NCBI GenBank assembly: GCA_028284935.1
Contig: JANQQQ010000025.1
Location: 1-64,000, forward strand
Length of the DNA: 64,000 nucleotides
Direction of reading: 5' to 3'
Source: Croceivirga sp.
GTDB lineage: Bacteria; Bacteroidota; Bacteroidia; Flavobacteriales; Flavobacteriaceae
The notes beneath the pieces were generated by a model. The model made no database searches, was not told the origin of the DNA, and saw only the letters and a list, made by a program, of their open reading frames with translations. Of this stretch, positions 60,990 through 64,000 are shown in pieces; within the stretch, counting starts at the first letter, position 1; every line of letters begins with the position of its first letter. The position numbers were made by a program, and so were the translations under genes.

Positions 60990-63074
60990 TCAATGGTCTT
61001 GTGCCTGAATGGCCGTTACAATTACGGTATTGTACACATCGTCCACGGTACAGCCCCGGCTTAAATCATTGACTGGCTTGTTCAATCCTTGTAACATAGG
61101 CCCTATGGCCAAAGCACCCGTTTCGCGCTGAACCGCCTTATAGGTATTGTTTCCGGTATTCAAATCGGGAAAAATCAGCACGGAGGCCTGCCCTGCTACC
61201 TTGGAATTGGGCAATTTCCCTTTACCGACAATGGGATCTACGGCAGCATCGTACTGTATGGGCCCCTCAATTTCCAAATCTGGGCGCCGTTCACGTACCA
61301 ACTCCGTGGCTTTCCGTACCCTTTCCACATCTTCCCCCTTCCCTGAACTCCCTGAGGAGTAGGAGAGCATGGCAATCTTGGGGTCAATACCAAAACTTGA
61401 AGCCGAAGAGGCAGAGGCAATTGCAATCTCGGCCAATTGTTCCGCCGTAGGATTGGGATTGATGGCACAATCCCCAAAAACGCAAACCCTACTGGGAAGG
61501 CACATGAAGAAGACGGAGGAAACTACCTTTGTTCCTGGCTTGGTCTTCACAAATTGCAAGGCCGGCCTAATGGTATGCTGGGTGGTATGCACCGCCCCTG
61601 AAACCATACCATCTGCATCTCCGCGATGGACCATCATGGTACCGAAATAGGAAACATCGTTCATCATATCCCTGGCCATATCCATATTCACCCCTTTATG
61701 CTTCCGTAATTCGTAAAAGGTTTCGGCATAGGACTCCAAAATATCAGCGTTCTTGTGCTCTATAATATGTAACTTGGAAATGTCCAGTCCTAAATGGTTG
61801 GCTTCGGCCATGATACGGTGGGATTCCCCCAAAAGGGTAATATCAACAACATCACTTTTTACCAACTCCGTAGCCGCCTTCAGAATCCGGGGATCTTCAC
61901 CTTCGGGCAAGACAATATGTTTCTTTTTGACCCGAGCGCGTTGCAATAAATTGTACTGGAACATATGGGGGGTCATTACCTTGGTGGTAAATTGGGTCAG
62001 CTTTTCCTGAAGGGCGCTACCATCAATATGTTGGTTAAAGAGCGATAGCGATGTTTCAATTTTCTGCTTGCTTTCGGCATATATCTGGGATTTAATATTG
62101 CCTACGCTGTATGCCGTTCCAAACGTTCCTTGTTCCACTAAAATAATGGGAACATTGGCTGAACTTGCCAGTAATTTTAATATGGAGGGTTCCGGGGTAA
62201 TGCCCCCGGTTAATATGATGCCTGAAATATTGGGGTATTCTTCCGATTGGTGCGCCTGCAGGGCTCCCAATATAATATCGGAACGATCACCTGGTGTCAT
62301 CACCAAGCTTTGTTCCTGGATATGGGTCAGGTAATTGTGCAACTGCATGGCCCCGACCCCAAAACTACCAGTTTGATTGTTCAAATATTCGTGTCCAAAC
62401 AGCACCTTGGCCCCGAGCTCCTTAACAATCTCTGCTAGGGTGGGGTGCGACAATTGTTTGATTCTGGGAACGGTGAAAACCTCAATATCCCCAGGTAGGT
62501 CTTTTACTAACTCTTCCTTGACCATCTGCAAGTTTTTGGGCTTTATCATATTGGCAACAACGGCAAGCACCTTTAGACCGTCTTGCACATAGGTATTCAC
62601 CGCAGCATCAAAATTCCTGGAAAAATCCTTTAGCTTTTTTCCTTTACCACTGTCCACAAGCACTACGGGTATTCCCAGATTTTTGGCAATATCCCTGTTC
62701 AGGTCAAATTCAATGACCTTCCCGTTGTCAGAAAAGTCACTGCCTTCCACAAGTACAAAATCATGGGAGGCTTCCATTTTTTTGTACTTGGCAATGATCC
62801 GGTCCAGAATCTCATCCTGTCGGTCCTCATTATACATGGAAACGACCTCGCTTATGACCAAACCATAAGCGTCTTCCGGAGTGATATCCAAATTAAAATG
62901 CCCTAGAATTGTTGCGATGTGATTGTCTTGCTTCCCCTCTTCTACCTCATCGATAACCGGTCTAAAATACCCTACCTTGGGCATTTTCCCTAAGAGCATG
63001 TTCATAAAACCGAGTACAAAAAGTGATTTTCCACTGTGGGGACCCAAGGTACCTACATAGACCGATTTGTTCAT
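60990..63074 (-). CDS. pta: Phosphate acetyltransferase (long form)
   Basis: Converts acetyl-CoA and phosphate to acetyl phosphate. 694 residues: N-terminal P-loop-like domain (TLGPHSGKSLFVLGFMNML), a DRTGG domain in the middle (about 210-330), and the C-terminal PTA_PTB catalytic domain (about 370-690) with GSGSSGKGEDVERVRKATE-type sequence and FPDLNTGNNTYKAVQR. This is the long Pta form of E. coli and Flavobacteria. It starts the pta-ackA operon. Confidence 0.97.
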   Translation of the reverse strand: MNKSVYVGTLGPHSGKSLFVLGFMNMLLGKMPKVGYFRPVIDEVEEGKQDNHIATILGHFNLDITPEDAYGLVISEVVSMYNEDRQDEILDRIIAKYKKMEASHDFVLVEGSDFSDNGKVIEFDLNRDIAKNLGIPVVLVDSGKGKKLKDFSRNFDAAVNTYVQDGLKVLAVVANMIKPKNLQMVKEELVKDLPGDIEVFTVPRIKQLSHPTLAEIVKELGAKVLFGHEYLNNQTGSFGVGAMQLHNYLTHIQEQSLVMTPGDRSDIILGALQAHQSEEYPNISGIILTGGITPEPSILKLLASSANVPIILVEQGTFGTAYSVGNIKSQIYAESKQKIETSLSLFNQHIDGSALQEKLTQFTTKVMTPHMFQYNLLQRARVKKKHIVLPEGEDPRILKAATELVKSDVVDITLLGESHRIMAEANHLGLDISKLHIIEHKNADILESYAETFYELRKHKGVNMDMARDMMNDVSYFGTMMVHRGDADGMVSGAVHTTQHTIRPALQFVKTKPGTKVVSSVFFMCLPSRVCVFGDCAINPNPTAEQLAEIAIASASSASSFGIDPKIAMLSYSSGSSGKGEDVERVRKATELVRERRPDLEIEGPIQYDAAVDPIVGKGKLPNSKVAGQASVLIFPDLNTGNNTYKAVQRETGALAIGPMLQGLNKPVNDLSRGCTVDDVYNTVIVTAIQAQDH

Positions 63075-63298
63075 GTAAAGAAGATTTCAATTTGGCAGCA
63101 TAAAGATAGTAGGTAACCATACAAAGAGCCTGTTTTCATTTCAACAAAAGCACAGAAATATAGTTTTTATAACGGTAATTTGCCTTTGGTCTGGTTCCCT
63201 AAAAGAAAAAGGAAGATGACCATGACACCCGTAGCACCCACTCAATAGTTGTAGAAGGGGTGTGCTGTATTGTTGTACATTTAGACAAACTTTGAGCA
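63075..63298. other. 224-base intergenic region between divergent pta and SIMPL genes
   Basis: No gene seen. On the plus strand TACATTTA (near 63275) and on the minus strand TATCTTTA (near 63105) are one base off the TAnnTTTG consensus and are the best promoter guesses. No other structure is apparent. Confidence 0.35.
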
Positions 63299-63994
63299 AT
63301 GAAATCGATAGTGAACCTTATATTTTTAGCAGTACCTTTCTTTCTTTTGGCGCAGTCCAAAAACTTTTTGGACGTACCTTATCTGGAAACCTCGGCCAAG
63401 GTAGACACCTTGGTAACGCCAGATAAGATCTATTTGAGTATTACCATTCAGGAAAAGGATTCCAAGGGAAGAAAATCCGTAGAGGAACAGGAAAACAAAA
63501 TGGCCGAAAGCCTAAAAAGTTTGGGTGTTGATATTGATAAACAACTCACTATTAAAGATTTGGCCAGCAACTACAAAAAATACTTCCTGCGTAGTAAGGA
63601 GGTGCTTAAAAGCAAGCAGTATTCCCTACTCGTCTATGATGGCCTGACCGCGGGAAAGGTCATGGCCGCATTGGAAGATTTGGATATTGCCAATACCTAT
63701 TTGGAAAAAACGGAATACTCCAAGATGGACGAACTGGAATTGGAACTAAAAACCAGGGCGGTTAAAAAAGCAAAACGAAAGGCAGAAGCACTGACCCAGC
63801 CACTCGACCAAAAAGTGGGTATGGCTATCCATATCTTGGACAACTCGCAGCCATACTATCCAAGATACAATCAACCGCGTATGGAAATGAAAGCCATGTC
63901 AATGGACATGGCTGAATCTGAACCTTTGGACATTGGTTTTGAAAAGATCCGCGTGGAAAGTATGGTCAATGTAAAATTTCAATTGTCCAATTAA
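63299..63994 (+). CDS. SIMPL (DUF541) domain protein, exported
   Basis: 231 residues with signal peptide MKSIVNLIFLAVPFFLLAQ. The mature part has the SIMPL layout: VDTLVTPDKIYLSITIQEK at the start, SLKSLGVDIDKQLTIKDL in the middle, and the AVKKAKRKAEALTQPLDQKVG helix near the end, then a short Pro-Tyr-rich stretch (DNSQPYYPRYNQPRME). Family members are periplasmic or envelope-associated; function is unclear (oxidative stress protection has been reported). It stops six bases before the window edge. Confidence 0.9.
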   Translation: MKSIVNLIFLAVPFFLLAQSKNFLDVPYLETSAKVDTLVTPDKIYLSITIQEKDSKGRKSVEEQENKMAESLKSLGVDIDKQLTIKDLASNYKKYFLRSKEVLKSKQYSLLVYDGLTAGKVMAALEDLDIANTYLEKTEYSKMDELELELKTRAVKKAKRKAEALTQPLDQKVGMAIHILDNSQPYYPRYNQPRMEMKAMSMDMAESEPLDIGFEKIRVESMVNVKFQLSN

Positions 63995-64000
63995 CCCATT

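Noticed and set aside
1-64000. CRISPR arrays, insertion sequences, prophage and rRNA genes
   Set aside because: None seen when reading the intergenic regions; gaps are all below 300 bases and no transposase, integrase or spaced repeat array appears.

Overview
The window looks like chromosomal DNA of a marine Flavobacteriaceae bacterium (Bacteroidota; a Muricauda/Flagellimonas/Maribacter-like lineage is my guess, not proven). Support: many genes are preceded by the Bacteroidota -7 box TAnnTTTG (perfect copies before tRNA-Leu, prs, ribF, serS, metG, ferritin and others); two proteins carry a type IX secretion (PorSS) C-terminal domain; and there are DUF4199, DUF4286, DUF1800/DUF1501, HTTM and Lhr-ligase genes typical of the group. 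Coding density is very high, with no gap over 300 bases, no phage, transposase or CRISPR. Most genes are housekeeping, with a few accessory blocks.

Layout. 1-2.6 kb: tRNA-Leu(CAA), prs, rplY, pth. 2.6-7.0 kb (minus strand): a large secreted reprolysin-like metalloprotease and a lipoprotein. 7.1-10.6 kb: ribF, a vitamin K-dependent gamma-carboxylase-like membrane protein, serS. 10.7-17.7 kb: TPR protein, DUF4286, GGCT-like, rsmA, mgtE, S41 peptidase. 17.7-21.4 kb: small metabolic and membrane genes, including a membrane-anchored LuxR-type regulator next to DUF4199. 21.4-23.2 kb: an arsenic-type operon (arsR, DUF6428, ArsN1-like acetyltransferase, arsC) with a perfect 16-bp palindrome at its start and no efflux pump. 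23.2-26.8 kb (minus): OlsF-like bifunctional acyltransferase, aspartate kinase, GNAT. 27-28.4 kb: fbp and a TerB-like protein. 28.5-34.5 kb: the four-gene Lhr/ligase DNA repair cassette (exonuclease, ligase, helicase, PdeM) with a 54-residue membrane protein embedded in it, followed by mfd behind an unusual structured leader. 38-44.8 kb: mixed genes (beta-lactamase-fold hydrolase, GH29 fucosidase, flavin reductase, XRE membrane regulator, ankyrin protein). 44.9-46.5 kb: tetR-alkB alkane hydroxylase pair. 47.3-51 kb: YraN, and the exported DUF1800/DUF1501 pair. 51-56.2 kb: metG, hybrid histidine kinase, HDAC-like amidohydrolase. 56.2-59.8 kb: PAP2 phosphatase, ferritin, a 52-residue Cys-rich protein, a second-type SSB, and yjdJ/yjdI-CDGSH genes. 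59.8-64 kb: ackA-pta and a SIMPL-domain protein.

The most unusual signals are: (i) the mfd leader, where a 19-base segment can pair continuously (two G-U wobbles) with the segment containing the mfd start codon; (ii) a gene beside ribF that aligns by eye with human gamma-glutamyl carboxylase, including the active-base lysine; (iii) the pump-less arsenic operon with an ArsN1-like gene; (iv) two small proteins not usually annotated, one in the repair cassette and one behind ferritin. All functional statements rest on motif recognition by reading; no database search was possible.
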